A DNA stretch of 64,000 bases. It comes from Metallococcus carri (lineage in GTDB: Bacteria; Actinomycetota; Actinomycetes; Actinomycetales; Dermatophilaceae). A program made the translations under genes and the position numbers. The DNA lies in assembly GCF_011440275.1 (NCBI RefSeq), contig NZ_JAAOIV010000004.1, forward strand, positions 124,001 through 188,000. Direction: 5' to 3'. The notes beneath the pieces were generated by a model. It searched no databases. It was not told the origin of the DNA and worked only from the letters and a program-made list of their open reading frames with translations. This document shows, piece by piece, positions 17,566 to 25,723 of this stretch. How positions within the stretch are numbered: the stretch's first letter is position 1; each line of letters begins with the position of its first letter.

Positions 17566-17723
17566 GCGGACTCCTCGAGGTAGGCGCGCAGGGCGCGTTC
17601 GACCAGGGCGGAGAGGCTGGAGCCGTCGTCGATCGCCCGGTGTTTGGTGGCGATGACGAGGTCTTTGGGCAGGTAGACGTTGAACTGCACCTTGGCGGCG
17701 GCATCACCGTGTTCAGTCGACAT
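17562..17723 (-). CDS. Ribbon-helix-helix (CopG/Arc-like) small DNA-binding protein
   Basis: A 53-residue protein beginning [21 protein letters not shown] beta-strand (KVQFNVYLP) followed by two helices ([14 protein letters not shown] and [16 protein letters not shown]) is the complete RHH fold. The last codon, stop and next start form an ATGA overlap with the VOC gene, which it probably autoregulates. It has the size of RHH antitoxins, but the partner is a VOC protein rather than a known toxin. Confidence 0.8.
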   Translation of the reverse strand: MSTEHGDAAAKVQFNVYLPKDLVIATKHRAIDDGSSLSALVERALRAYLEESA

Positions 17724-17832
17724 GCTCGAATGCTAGCACCCTAAGCGCGCCATAGCCGCCACATTCCTTTACTACGGATGTCGATATATCCGCCGCGCGT
17801 CTTGACGCGCCGCAAGCAGGGCGAGCAGAGTT

Positions 17833-17850
17833 TGCCAAATCGATTTGGCA
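17833..17850. promoter_or_regulatory. Perfect 18-bp palindrome before the NCS2 operon, probable LacI operator
   Basis: TGCCAAATCGATTTGGCA is fully self-complementary with a central CG, the hallmark of LacI/GalR-family operators. It ends just before the ribosome site GAGGAG of the permease at 17864. The LacI regulator at 21238-22284 closes the same gene cluster and is the natural ligand-sensing repressor. Confidence 0.65.
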
Positions 17851-17863
17851 CCGAGGAGCGCCC

Positions 17864-19219
17864 ATGATCAGCACGCACACCGCCGAACCCGTCCGGCCGG
17901 CCGAACTCGATGCGGTGCGCCCCCTGCGCCGCACCATCCTCTTCGGGCTGCAGCACTTCCTGGTGATGTCGGCGACCCCGATCTCCAGCGTCTTCCTCAT
18001 CTCGGCCGTGCTTCGCCTCGAGCAGGACATCACCCTCCAACTGCTCGCCGCCTCGCTGGTGCTCTCCGGCATCGGCTCGATCGTGCAGTCGGTCGGCGTC
18101 GGCCCGTTCGGCTCGCGGCTGCCGTTCGTCATGCTGCCGGGCGGCGCGCCGGTGATCTTGTTCATCGGCATCGCCCAGGCCCATGACGCCCGCGTCGCCA
18201 CCGGCGCGGTGGTGCTGACCGGGCTGATCATGTTCCTGATCGTGCCGGTCTTCACCCGGCTGCTGCGCTTCTTCCCGCCGCTGGTGATCGGCACGATGAT
18301 GACCGTCGTCGGCATCAACCTGGTGCAGGTCGGCGCGAAGCTGATGTTCGGCCAACCCGGCAAACCCGGATATGGCGACGGCAGTTCGGTCGTGCTCGGG
18401 CTGATCACCATCGCCATCATCGTCGCCGCGGTGCTGCTCGGCCGGGGCGTCATCCGCCGGGTGGCGCCGATGATCGGCCTCGCGGGTGGCACGGTCGTCG
18501 CGGTGCTCATGGGCAAGACGCATTCGGTCGATGTCTTCGGGTCGGGGCTGGTGCGGCTGCCGACGCTGTTGCCGTTCGGCCCGCCCCGCTTTGACCTGAT
18601 CGCGGCAATTCCGTTGCTGCTCTTCTCAATTGCGTCAATGGCCGAAGCGACCGGGCAGACCGTGATCAACTCCGAGGCCGTCGGTCGCGAGCCCCGGCTG
18701 CGGGTCGACGCCCCACGCACGATCCGCGGCGACGCGCTGGTCTCGACGGCCGCCGGCTTCTTCGGTATGCCGTTGATGGTCACCTCGGGCGAGAACGTCG
18801 GCATCGTGCGGATGACCGGTGTGCGCAGTCGTTTCGTGACGGTCGCCGCGGGCGTCGTGCTGATCCTCGTCGGTCTGATCGCGCCGATCCCGCGGCTGCT
18901 GCGCGCCGTGCCCGATGCGGTGGTCGGTGGCACCTCGGTGGTCGTCTTCGCGGTGATCATCGTGCTCGGCGTGCAGATGCTCGCCCGCAGCGCCTTGCAG
19001 GATCACGCGACGATGTTCGTCGTCGCCGTCTCGCTGGGCCTCGGACTCATCCCGATCCTGTTGCCCGCGCCGTATGCCGCTCTGCCGGACAACCTGCGCA
19101 TCCTCGCCGAGAGCGGGGTGGCGGTGAGCACGTTCAGCGCCGTCCTGCTCAACGCGGTGCTGAACCACGGGCCACTTGCCCGCCGTCGTGCGGCCGACGC
19201 CACGACCACGGAGGATTGA
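17864..19219 (+). CDS. NCS2-family nucleobase permease
   Basis: A 451-residue polytopic symporter. QHFLVMSATPISSVFLISAVL near the N-terminus and SGENVGIVRMTGVRSRFV near residue 305 are the NAT signatures; here the signature begins with E rather than Q as in the permease at 1538. The ATG has GAGGAG seven bases upstream. It is followed after 3 bp by an amidohydrolase that probably deaminates the imported base, then by a TauE/SafE-like transporter. Likely repressed through the palindrome at 17833. Confidence 0.87.
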   Translation: MISTHTAEPVRPAELDAVRPLRRTILFGLQHFLVMSATPISSVFLISAVLRLEQDITLQLLAASLVLSGIGSIVQSVGVGPFGSRLPFVMLPGGAPVILFIGIAQAHDARVATGAVVLTGLIMFLIVPVFTRLLRFFPPLVIGTMMTVVGINLVQVGAKLMFGQPGKPGYGDGSSVVLGLITIAIIVAAVLLGRGVIRRVAPMIGLAGGTVVAVLMGKTHSVDVFGSGLVRLPTLLPFGPPRFDLIAAIPLLLFSIASMAEATGQTVINSEAVGREPRLRVDAPRTIRGDALVSTAAGFFGMPLMVTSGENVGIVRMTGVRSRFVTVAAGVVLILVGLIAPIPRLLRAVPDAVVGGTSVVVFAVIIVLGVQMLARSALQDHATMFVVAVSLGLGLIPILLPAPYAALPDNLRILAESGVAVSTFSAVLLNAVLNHGPLARRRAADATTTED

Positions 19220-19222
19220 GCG

Positions 19223-20563
19223 ATGTTCCCGACCAGCCCGCCGCAGCGGTATGCCGTTGCGCCCGGTCACCTTTGGGACGACGGCGAGTTCGCGAGGGAG
19301 CGGGCGATCGTGGTCGACGGGGAGCAGATCGACTGGGTCGGTGCCGTCACCGACCTGCCGAGCGACCTGCCGGTGTATGCCGCCGCCGACACGGCCCTGC
19401 TGCCGGCCTTCGTGGACGCCCACCACCACCTGTCCCAAAGCCTCGGTGCCCCCTTTGCCTTCGGCGAGCCATCCGAAGTCTTCCAACGGGTGTGGATTCC
19501 GTTGGAGGGCGCGCTCACCGAGGATGAGCTGGCGACCAGTGCCCGGCACGCTGCCTGGCAGTCGCAGCGCGGTGGCTTCGCCACGGTCGCCGATGCCGGC
19601 TCGCGCAGCGGGCACGACCTCGAGGTCGTCGCCGAGGTCGCTCGGGCAGCCGGGCTGCGGATCGTGCTCGGGCTCATCTGCCACGACCGCGGGCCGGCCG
19701 CGCAGGACTCGGCGACCGTGCTCGCGGCCGCCGAGCGCCACCTGGCGAGGTTCGAGACCGACCCGTGGGTGCGACCGTCACTCGCGGTCGCCGTTCCCGA
19801 ACTGGCCACCGACGCGACGCTGAAGGCGCTGGCCGGTCTGTGCGAGGACGCCGGCGCGGTGCTGCAGGTCCACCTCAACGAGCATCTGGCGAGCGTCGAA
19901 CGCTCTTTGCTCTCGACCGGCCGGCGACCGCTCGAACATCTGAGCGCCGCCGGTGCCGTCGGTCCGTGGCTGCTCGCGGCGCACGCGACGATGCTGACCA
20001 CCACCGAGCGCCGCATCCTCGCCGACAGTGGTGCGGCCTGGTCCTACAACCCGATTGCGAGCATGTGGAAGGGCAACGCGGTGGCCGACGCCCTGGCCTT
20101 GCAGACTGCCGGCGCCCGGACGGCGCTCGGCACCGACGGCACGCGCAGTGACGGTTTCCGGCTGATGGAGGCGGCCGAATCGGCATACCGGCTCGGTTAT
20201 GCGATGGCGGCCGGCGACCCATTCGCCGGATGCGGCCGCACCTGGCTGACCGCCGCGACCGGTGGGGGAGCCGATGCGGTCGGGGTCGCGGACGTGACCG
20301 GGTCGATCCGGCCGGGGTTCGCCGCGGACTTCCTGCTGGTCGACGTGCGCACCCCGGAGCTGATCCCGGCCGTGGACCTGGCCTGGCAGCTGGTGCGGTC
20401 CGGGCACCAACACCTGGTGCGCGCGGTCGTGACCGGCGGGCGCCCGCGGGTGGTCGACGGGCAACCGACCTGGGCACGCGGTGCGGACCTGCTCGACGAA
20501 GCGGAGTCGGCGTCGCGGGCCGTGTCGCAGCGCGCGGGACTGTCCCCCAGGCGTCCGGTATGA
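19223..20563 (+). CDS. Amidohydrolase-superfamily deaminase (nucleobase/pterin type)
   Basis: A 446-residue metal-dependent hydrolase. DAHHHLSQ (about 66-73) holds the HxH metal ligands, QVHLNEHL (about 216-223) the third histidine, HATM the next, and GTDGTRSDG the metal-binding aspartate. SYNPIASMWKGNA is typical of the SsnA/TrzA/guanine-deaminase branch. The C-terminal GSIRPGFAADFLLVD returns to the beta-sandwich. Cytoplasmic. Sitting between a nucleobase permease and a membrane exporter, it probably deaminates a purine-like or pterin-like base. GGAGGA lies six bases before the ATG. Confidence 0.85.
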   Translation: MFPTSPPQRYAVAPGHLWDDGEFARERAIVVDGEQIDWVGAVTDLPSDLPVYAAADTALLPAFVDAHHHLSQSLGAPFAFGEPSEVFQRVWIPLEGALTEDELATSARHAAWQSQRGGFATVADAGSRSGHDLEVVAEVARAAGLRIVLGLICHDRGPAAQDSATVLAAAERHLARFETDPWVRPSLAVAVPELATDATLKALAGLCEDAGAVLQVHLNEHLASVERSLLSTGRRPLEHLSAAGAVGPWLLAAHATMLTTTERRILADSGAAWSYNPIASMWKGNAVADALALQTAGARTALGTDGTRSDGFRLMEAAESAYRLGYAMAAGDPFAGCGRTWLTAATGGGADAVGVADVTGSIRPGFAADFLLVDVRTPELIPAVDLAWQLVRSGHQHLVRAVVTGGRPRVVDGQPTWARGADLLDEAESASRAVSQRAGLSPRRPV

Positions 20564-21264
20564 CGGCCGCTTTCCTTCTCCTGGCCGTCACCGTCATCGT
20601 CGGTGCCTTCGTCCAGGGCAGCGGCGGGATGGGTTTCGCCCTGGTCTTCGCACCGGTCGCCGGACTCGTCGCGGCCGACCTGATGCCGGTCGCGCTGCTG
20701 GCATTGATGTTGCCGCTCAACGGTTTTGTGCTGTGGCGCGAGCGGTGGGCCATCGATTGGAGCGGGGTGCGCTGGGTGAGCGTGGCCCGGATCCTGTGCA
20801 CCCCGCTCGGCGTGTGGGTGCTCGCGATCGTGCCCGCGGACAAGCTCGGGCTGCTGATCGGTGGCTCGACGGTGCTCGCGGCGCTGGTGAGCCTGCTGGC
20901 TCCGGACTTCAAGCCCGGGCGAGGTGTCTACTTGGGCGCCGGCGCGGTGACGGCGGTGACCGAGACGGCCACCGGCGTCGGTGGGCCGCCGCTCGCGCTC
21001 GCCTATCAGCACCGCCCGGCTCCGGAGTTGCGCGCCACCGTGGCCGCCTGCTTCCTCGTGGGCGAGATCGTCTCGCTGGCCCTGCTGCTCATTCAGGGCA
21101 AGGGCAGCACCTCGGCGATGGCGAGCGCGGCCGCGCTGGTGCCGGCGCTCGCGATCGGGCTGTGGCTGAGTTCGATGGTGCACCAACGCATTTCGAGTGC
21201 ACGGCTGCGGATGTTCGTGCTGATCTTCGCGGTGGTGTCAGGCCTGCTGTTGATGGTCCGGTGA
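20560..21264 (+). CDS. TauE/SafE-family membrane transporter
   Basis: A 234-residue, mostly hydrophobic protein with about seven membrane segments. VGAFVQGSGGMGFALVFAPVAGL near the N-terminus and ETATGVGGPPLALAYQHR near residue 138 are the two internal-repeat signatures of the TauE/SafE (sulfite exporter) family. ATG 20560 overlaps the amidohydrolase stop (ATGA). Its cargo here is unknown; an organic anion released by the amidohydrolase is possible. Its 3' end overlaps the convergent LacI gene by 27 bp. Confidence 0.85.
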   Translation: MTAAFLLLAVTVIVGAFVQGSGGMGFALVFAPVAGLVAADLMPVALLALMLPLNGFVLWRERWAIDWSGVRWVSVARILCTPLGVWVLAIVPADKLGLLIGGSTVLAALVSLLAPDFKPGRGVYLGAGAVTAVTETATGVGGPPLALAYQHRPAPELRATVAACFLVGEIVSLALLLIQGKGSTSAMASAAALVPALAIGLWLSSMVHQRISSARLRMFVLIFAVVSGLLLMVR

Positions 21265-22284
21265 GGACGCGCGGAAGACCAGCTCCGGCCTGGGGATCGG
21301 CGCTCGCGGCTGCGTCGTCGCGCCCAACAGTCGCAGCAACTCGTCCACGCCCGCGGTCGCGGCCTCGGGCAGATGCAGTCGCACCGCGGTCACGGCAGGC
21401 TCGCTCGCGCGGGCCCGCGGACCGTCGAACCGCGTGACGATCCGCACCGCCGGAGGCGTGCGACCGAGCGCGGTCGCGGCCTGCACCGCCCCGACCGCGA
21501 AAGCGTCGACCCAGGCGATGATCGCATCGGTCTGCGGATCGGCGGTGAGCAATCGGGTCGCGGCCTGCCGTCCGCCGTCCTCGCCGTCTGCTTCGAAGAT
21601 GCGTTCCACCACCGGTGGCCAGCCGTGGTCGTCGGCCGCCCGGCGGTAGGCGTGCTCGATCGCGGCATACGAGGTGCGCGGACGATCGCCCACGATCAGG
21701 GCGGGCCGCCGCACTCCGGCGCGCACCAGATGGTCGATGACGAGTTCGGCCGCCGTATCGGACTGCAGATCGATCTGCTCCTCGGCGTCAGTCGCGCCCG
21801 GGAAGCTGCCGATCGAGACGAACGGCACGCCGTCGCGGCGAGCCAGCCGGACGATCGGGTCGTCCTGCGCCGGTTCGACCACGAGCAGGCCGTCGACGGA
21901 CAGGTGACCGAGGGTCTCGATGAGCTCGTCGGGAATCGGCGGCACGAGCACCAGCGCATAGCCATAGTCGAACGCTCGCTCCGCGGCCGCGGCGGCGACC
22001 TCGAGATAAAACCCTTGGCGGGCGGCCCCGCCGGCGACCGCAGCGGACATCGAGGAGGCCACCGCGATGGTGCGGGACCGCCCGCTGCGCAACGCGGTGG
22101 CGCGCGGGCTCGGCCGGTAACCGAGATCTTCGGCCGCCCGCAGGATCCGCTCGCGGGTCTGCTCGCTCACCCGCCCGGAGTTGCTGAGCGCGTGCGACAC
22201 CGTCGTCGCGGAGACCCCGGCGGCGCGCGCCACGTCGGCGATCCGCGCCCGCCGGGCTCCCGTGGTCGGTGGCTCGTCGTGCAC
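21238..22284 (-). CDS. LacI-family transcriptional repressor
   Basis: A 348-residue regulator. Residues about 14-60 form the LacI helix-turn-helix plus hinge helix (IADVARAAGVSATTVSHALSN, then GYRPSPRATALRSGRS). The remainder is the periplasmic-binding-protein-like effector domain (SVDGLLVVEP, DAIIAWVDAFAVGA). GTG 22284 follows TAGGCT at six bases, so leaderless expression is likely. It ends the permease-amidohydrolase-TauE cluster, converging on it, and should bind TGCCAAATCGATTTGGCA at 17833. A nucleobase inducer is inference. Confidence 0.9.
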   Translation of the reverse strand: MHDEPPTTGARRARIADVARAAGVSATTVSHALSNSGRVSEQTRERILRAAEDLGYRPSPRATALRSGRSRTIAVASSMSAAVAGGAARQGFYLEVAAAAAERAFDYGYALVLVPPIPDELIETLGHLSVDGLLVVEPAQDDPIVRLARRDGVPFVSIGSFPGATDAEEQIDLQSDTAAELVIDHLVRAGVRRPALIVGDRPRTSYAAIEHAYRRAADDHGWPPVVERIFEADGEDGGRQAATRLLTADPQTDAIIAWVDAFAVGAVQAATALGRTPPAVRIVTRFDGPRARASEPAVTAVRLHLPEAATAGVDELLRLLGATTQPRAPIPRPELVFRASSPDHQQQA

Positions 22285-22290
22285 CCTGGC

Positions 22291-22296
22291 AGCCTA
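22291..22296 (-). promoter_or_regulatory. Leaderless -10 element of the LacI gene
   Basis: TAGGCT on the minus strand, six bases before GTG 22284. Matches TANNNT. Confidence 0.45.
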
Positions 22297-22405
22297 GGCG
22301 GCCGGACGCGACCCGGCGCTGCGCTGGAGTACTCGCGGGTCACCTCGTCGGCGTGGTTGAGTCGGCGGACAGGCGCAGCCCGCGCCGCAGAAGGGAGCCA
22401 TCGCG

Positions 22406-23869
22406 ATGAACCACAGCTCCGGGGTCGTTTTCCCGGTGTCCTCCTCCGAGGCGATGGCCGAGGGCAAGGACGAACGGTCCACCAGTGCCTTCGGGCGTGG
22501 GGTCGTGGCCGACGCGCTCGAGGCGGTCGATCCGCCGGGAGCCGCCGCGGTCACCCGCGAGACCGGCTGGCGGTCGGCATACCTCAAGCATTTCCGCCGC
22601 CTGGTGGAAGTCGGGCTGGTCAAGCCCGACGACGCCGTCCAGGTCGCGCGCGACGGTCTGTCCTCGGTGCACGAGCGCATGTGCTGGCTGCCCGACGGCG
22701 AGCAGGGTGACCGGGAGCTCGCCGCGGCCTTCGACACCGCGGGCGCACCACGGCTGGAGGAGACCACCGTCCGCGGTGACGCGGCGCCCGACCGCGAGTT
22801 CACGCTGCCGTACAAGGGAAAACGGCTGCGCGGCAACGACATTCGCACTCAAGTCAGCGACTGGGTTGCCCGCGGTGTTGTCGAGCCTGGCGTCGCCACC
22901 GCGGTCGAGGCGGTGCTGGACAATCCCGACTGGCTGGACCTGAGCGACCGCGAGTTCGTCGTGCTTGGTGCGACTTCGCAGATGGGTCCGCTGCGTTCGC
23001 TGCTGCGGTGGGGTGCCAAGGTCGTCGCCGTCGATCTGCCGCGGCAGGACCTGTGGGATCGCACCTTCGAGCTCGCGGCCGCCGGTGCCGGCACGCTCAC
23101 CGCACCCATGACCGACGGGGTGGTGGGTGCGGACCTGTTGCACGACCTCGGTCGAGTCGGCGCGTGGCTGGCCGATCGTCCGGCGCCGCTGGTCCTCGGC
23201 AATTACGTGTATGCCGACGGTGCCACCAACCTGCGCCTCTCGGCGGCGACCGACGCTCTCGCCCAGCATCTGCTCGATCGCCGGGATGACCTCGCGTTGA
23301 GCTTCCTCGCTACCCCCACGGACGTCTTCGTCGTGCCGGCGGCGGCGGTGGCGCAGGCCAACGACAGTTACGACCGGGCGTTCCTGGCCAAGGTGCGGGG
23401 CCCACTGCGCGCGCTGAGCGGTGGCCGACTGCTCAAGCGGCAATACGCGCCAGGCGCCGATATCTCGATCAGCGACAGCATCGTGCCGCAGCAGGGCCCG
23501 AACTACCTGCTGGCCAAGCGAATCCACCGCTGGCGCGCGACGGCGGCAGCCGCGGACGGCCGGTTGGTGTCGATGAACATCGCCCCGCCAACGCGGACCC
23601 GTTCGGTCACCAAGAACCGTGCCCTCGCTGCGGCGTATGCCGGAGCCCACCGGTTCGGCGTCGAAGTCTTCGACCCCTCGACGTCGTCGTCGCTGATGGC
23701 CGCCCTGATGGTGCACGACCTGCGCACCGGGGGCGTCGGTGCGCTGCCGGTCGGCTGGCCGGCCGAGGCCGCGCACGCCGCGCACGGGGGACTGTGGCGG
23801 GTGGCCTACGAGCCGCGCTCCGCCCTCGGCATCGCGGCCGTGCTCGGAGTGGGTGCGCTGCGGGGTTGA
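22406..23869 (+). CDS. Conserved protein of unknown function with a Rossmann-like segment
   Basis: A 487-residue protein that I do not recognise by name. Residues about 186-222 (FVVLGATSQMGPLRSLLRWGAKVVAVDLP) form a beta-alpha-beta unit with a glycine-containing turn and an acidic end, as in NAD or SAM-binding folds. Upstream is a helical region rich in Arg/Glu (HFRRLVEVGLVKPDDAV). Downstream, LLKRQYAPGADISISDSIVPQQGPNYLLAKRIHRWRA looks like a conserved core, and the C-terminal stretch is helical and alanine-rich. No signal peptide or membrane helix. AAGGGAG precedes the ATG. It stands alone, divergent from the LacI gene. Confidence 0.7.
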   Translation: MNHSSGVVFPVSSSEAMAEGKDERSTSAFGRGVVADALEAVDPPGAAAVTRETGWRSAYLKHFRRLVEVGLVKPDDAVQVARDGLSSVHERMCWLPDGEQGDRELAAAFDTAGAPRLEETTVRGDAAPDREFTLPYKGKRLRGNDIRTQVSDWVARGVVEPGVATAVEAVLDNPDWLDLSDREFVVLGATSQMGPLRSLLRWGAKVVAVDLPRQDLWDRTFELAAAGAGTLTAPMTDGVVGADLLHDLGRVGAWLADRPAPLVLGNYVYADGATNLRLSAATDALAQHLLDRRDDLALSFLATPTDVFVVPAAAVAQANDSYDRAFLAKVRGPLRALSGGRLLKRQYAPGADISISDSIVPQQGPNYLLAKRIHRWRATAAAADGRLVSMNIAPPTRTRSVTKNRALAAAYAGAHRFGVEVFDPSTSSSLMAALMVHDLRTGGVGALPVGWPAEAAHAAHGGLWRVAYEPRSALGIAAVLGVGALRG

Positions 23870-23879
23870 GCCGGTATGC

Positions 23880-23928
23880 CGGTGGGTCGGGTATGCCGGT
23901 GTGTCCGCAGTTGCGCACGAGCGGTGGT
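23880..23928. repeat. Inverted 21+21 bp repeat, same family as 4020
   Basis: GTGTCCGCAGTTGCGCACGA is followed directly by its inverted partner ending GCTGCGGACAC, so the two 21-bp halves make one hairpin. The half-length, phase and sequence match the copies at 4020 and 4083. It follows the 3' end of the gene at 22406. Confidence 0.65.
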
Positions 23929-24008
23929 GCGTTGCTGCGGACACGGGAGACGGCGCCCCGCCACGGCATACCTCATGAGTCACACCCGTCACGCCACGCC
24001 GCGCGGAA

Positions 24009-24037
24009 TGACAACGGTGTCATTTGCCGCCTAGTAT
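24009..24037 (+). promoter_or_regulatory. Promoter of the DUF3263 gene with a palindrome on the -35 region
   Basis: TGACAA (24009-24014), 17 bp and TAGTAT (24032-24037) form a good promoter. TGACAACGGTGTCA (24009-24022), arms TGACA/TGTCA, covers the -35 element, as an operator would. Confidence 0.5.
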
Positions 24038-24073
24038 CGGCGGCAGACGAGAGCCGACGAGGAAAGGTTGTCC

Positions 24074-24361
24074 ATGGGTGCCGCCGAGCAGACCGTCCAC
24101 ACCGACGGCGCAGAGCTGTCCGCCAAGGAACGCCAGATCCTGGACTTCGAGCGCACCTGGTTCAAGCTGCAGGGGTCCAAGGAGGACGCCATCCGCGAGC
24201 AGCTCGGACTGAGCTCGACCCGCTACTACCAGGCGCTCAACGCTCTCATCGACAACCCCGAGGCGCTCAAGGCCGATGCGCTGCTGGTCAAGCGCCTGCG
24301 CCGGCTGCGCGCGGCCCGCATGCGGCAGCGCAACGCCCGCCGCCTCGGCTTCGACGACTGA
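24074..24361 (+). CDS. DUF3263-family small helix-turn-helix-like protein
   Basis: A 95-residue protein. LSAKERQILDFERTWFKLQGSKEDAIREQLGLSSTRYYQALNALID is the DUF3263 signature, which looks like a helix-turn-helix with QLGLSSTRYYQALN as recognition helix. It is followed by a basic tail (RLRRLRAARMRQRNARR). GAGGAAAGG seven bases upstream supports ATG 24074; a TTG at 24068 overlaps that site. The family is restricted to actinobacteria and is often next to a LytR-C-domain gene, which is missing here. After its stop a 12-bp GATTCGACGACT duplication is present. Confidence 0.82.
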   Translation: MGAAEQTVHTDGAELSAKERQILDFERTWFKLQGSKEDAIREQLGLSSTRYYQALNALIDNPEALKADALLVKRLRRLRAARMRQRNARRLGFDD

Positions 24362-24431
24362 TTCGACGACTGATTCGACGCCCGATCCGGCGACTGATCG
24401 CAGCACGATCCGGGGCGGCCGGCGGGGCGCT

Positions 24432-25178
24432 TCAGACGCCGCCGCCCAGCAGCACTCCACCGTCGACCGTCAGCGTCTGACCGGTCATCCAGCCCGCGTC
24501 GCTGGACAGCAAAAAGGCCACCACGGAGCCGATGTCGTCCGGCACGCCCAGCCGCTTCAACGCATAGGGCTTGGACACCTGCTCCTCGCGGCCCTCGTAG
24601 AGCGCCTTGGCGAAGTCGGTCTTGACCACCGCCGGTGCCACCGCGTTGACGCGCACCGTCGGTCCGAGCTCAACCGCCAGCTCCTCGGTGAGGTGGATCA
24701 GGGCGGCCTTGCTCACGCCATACATCGCAATGCCCGGCGCTGGCCGCAGACCGGCGATCGAGGCGACATTGACGATCGCGCCACCGTGCTCGGCCATCCA
24801 GGCCGAGTGCACCGCCTTGACCCACTCCAATGCGGCAATCACGTTGACCTCGAAGATCTTTCGCGACACTTCGAGCGGCACATCCAGCAGCGGACCGTAG
24901 GCCGGGTTGATGCCAGTGTTGTTGACCATCAGGTCCACGCTGCCGAAGGTCTCCAGGGCCGTGCGGATCACCTCGTCGCGGTGCGCGGGGTCGTCGGCCT
25001 TGCCCGCGACATAGCTGGCGCGGGAGCCGAGCTGCTCGACGACCTCGCGCAGCGTCTCCTCGCCGCGGGCGGTGATCAGCACGTTGGCGCCTTCGGCGTG
25101 CAAACGCTCGGCGATCGCTCGGCCGATGCCGCGGCTGGCACCGGTCACGATCGCGGTCTTGCCCTCGAAGCGGTTCAT
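24432..25178 (-). CDS. SDR-family oxidoreductase, FabG-like
   Basis: A 248-residue classical SDR. TGASRGIG (12-19), NNTG (about 87-90; usually NNAG), the serine in NVASIAG, YGVSK (about 154-158) and the C-terminal GQTLTVDGGV are all present. These point to a 3-oxoacyl-ACP/CoA reductase-like enzyme. GAAGGAG is six bases before the ATG. It is divergent from trmL and close to the TetR/beta-oxidation block, so a role with acyl-CoA or ketone metabolism is possible. The substrate is not determinable. Confidence 0.85.
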   Translation of the reverse strand: MNRFEGKTAIVTGASRGIGRAIAERLHAEGANVLITARGEETLREVVEQLGSRASYVAGKADDPAHRDEVIRTALETFGSVDLMVNNTGINPAYGPLLDVPLEVSRKIFEVNVIAALEWVKAVHSAWMAEHGGAIVNVASIAGLRPAPGIAMYGVSKAALIHLTEELAVELGPTVRVNAVAPAVVKTDFAKALYEGREEQVSKPYALKRLGVPDDIGSVVAFLLSSDAGWMTGQTLTVDGGVLLGGGV

Positions 25179-25240
25179 CGTTCTCCTTCGTCGTCGGTGC
25201 GCTCATCATGCCGCGCCCCGGTCGTGGTGGAATGCCTGGC

Positions 25241-25705
25241 GTGCTTCACGTCGTCCTGCACGAGCCGCAGATTCCGCCCAACACCGGCAACGCGATCCGC
25301 CTCGCCGCCTGCACCGGAGTGTCCCTGCATCTGGTCGAACCGCTCGGATTCACGTTGGCGGACAACCAATTACGTCGCGCGGGGCTCGACTACCACGATC
25401 TTGCGCAGGTGAGCGTGCACCCCGATTTCGACAGCTGTATGGCGTCCCTGCCGGCCGCGCGCGTCTTCGCCTTCACGGCCGGCGGCCAGACGGCATACAC
25501 CGACATCTCCTACCAACCCGGGGACGTGTTGCTCTTCGGGCGCGAGGCGGACGGGCTGCCCGAGCCGGTGCAGCAGCACCCGCGAGTGACGCAGCGGGTG
25601 GTGCTGCCGATGCTGCCCGGCCGTCGCTCGCTCAACCTGTCCAACTGCGTGGCGGTGGCGGTTTACGAGGCGTGGCGGCAGCACGGTTTCGCGCCACCCA
25701 GCTGA
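25241..25705 (+). CDS. trmL: tRNA (cytidine/uridine-34 2'-O)-methyltransferase TrmL
   Basis: A 154-residue SPOUT methyltransferase, close to the 157 residues of E. coli TrmL. HEPQIPPNTGNAIRLAACTG, LLFGREADGLPE and VVLPMLPGRRSLNLSNCVAVAVYE are the three SPOUT motifs that make the SAM-binding knot. It methylates the wobble ribose of tRNA-Leu. I chose GTG 25241 (LHVVLHEPQIPP) because family members start here; an ATG at 25232 is also possible. Confidence 0.92.
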   Translation: MLHVVLHEPQIPPNTGNAIRLAACTGVSLHLVEPLGFTLADNQLRRAGLDYHDLAQVSVHPDFDSCMASLPAARVFAFTAGGQTAYTDISYQPGDVLLFGREADGLPEPVQQHPRVTQRVVLPMLPGRRSLNLSNCVAVAVYEAWRQHGFAPPS

Positions 25706-25723
25706 GGAGGTCGAACGACGCGG

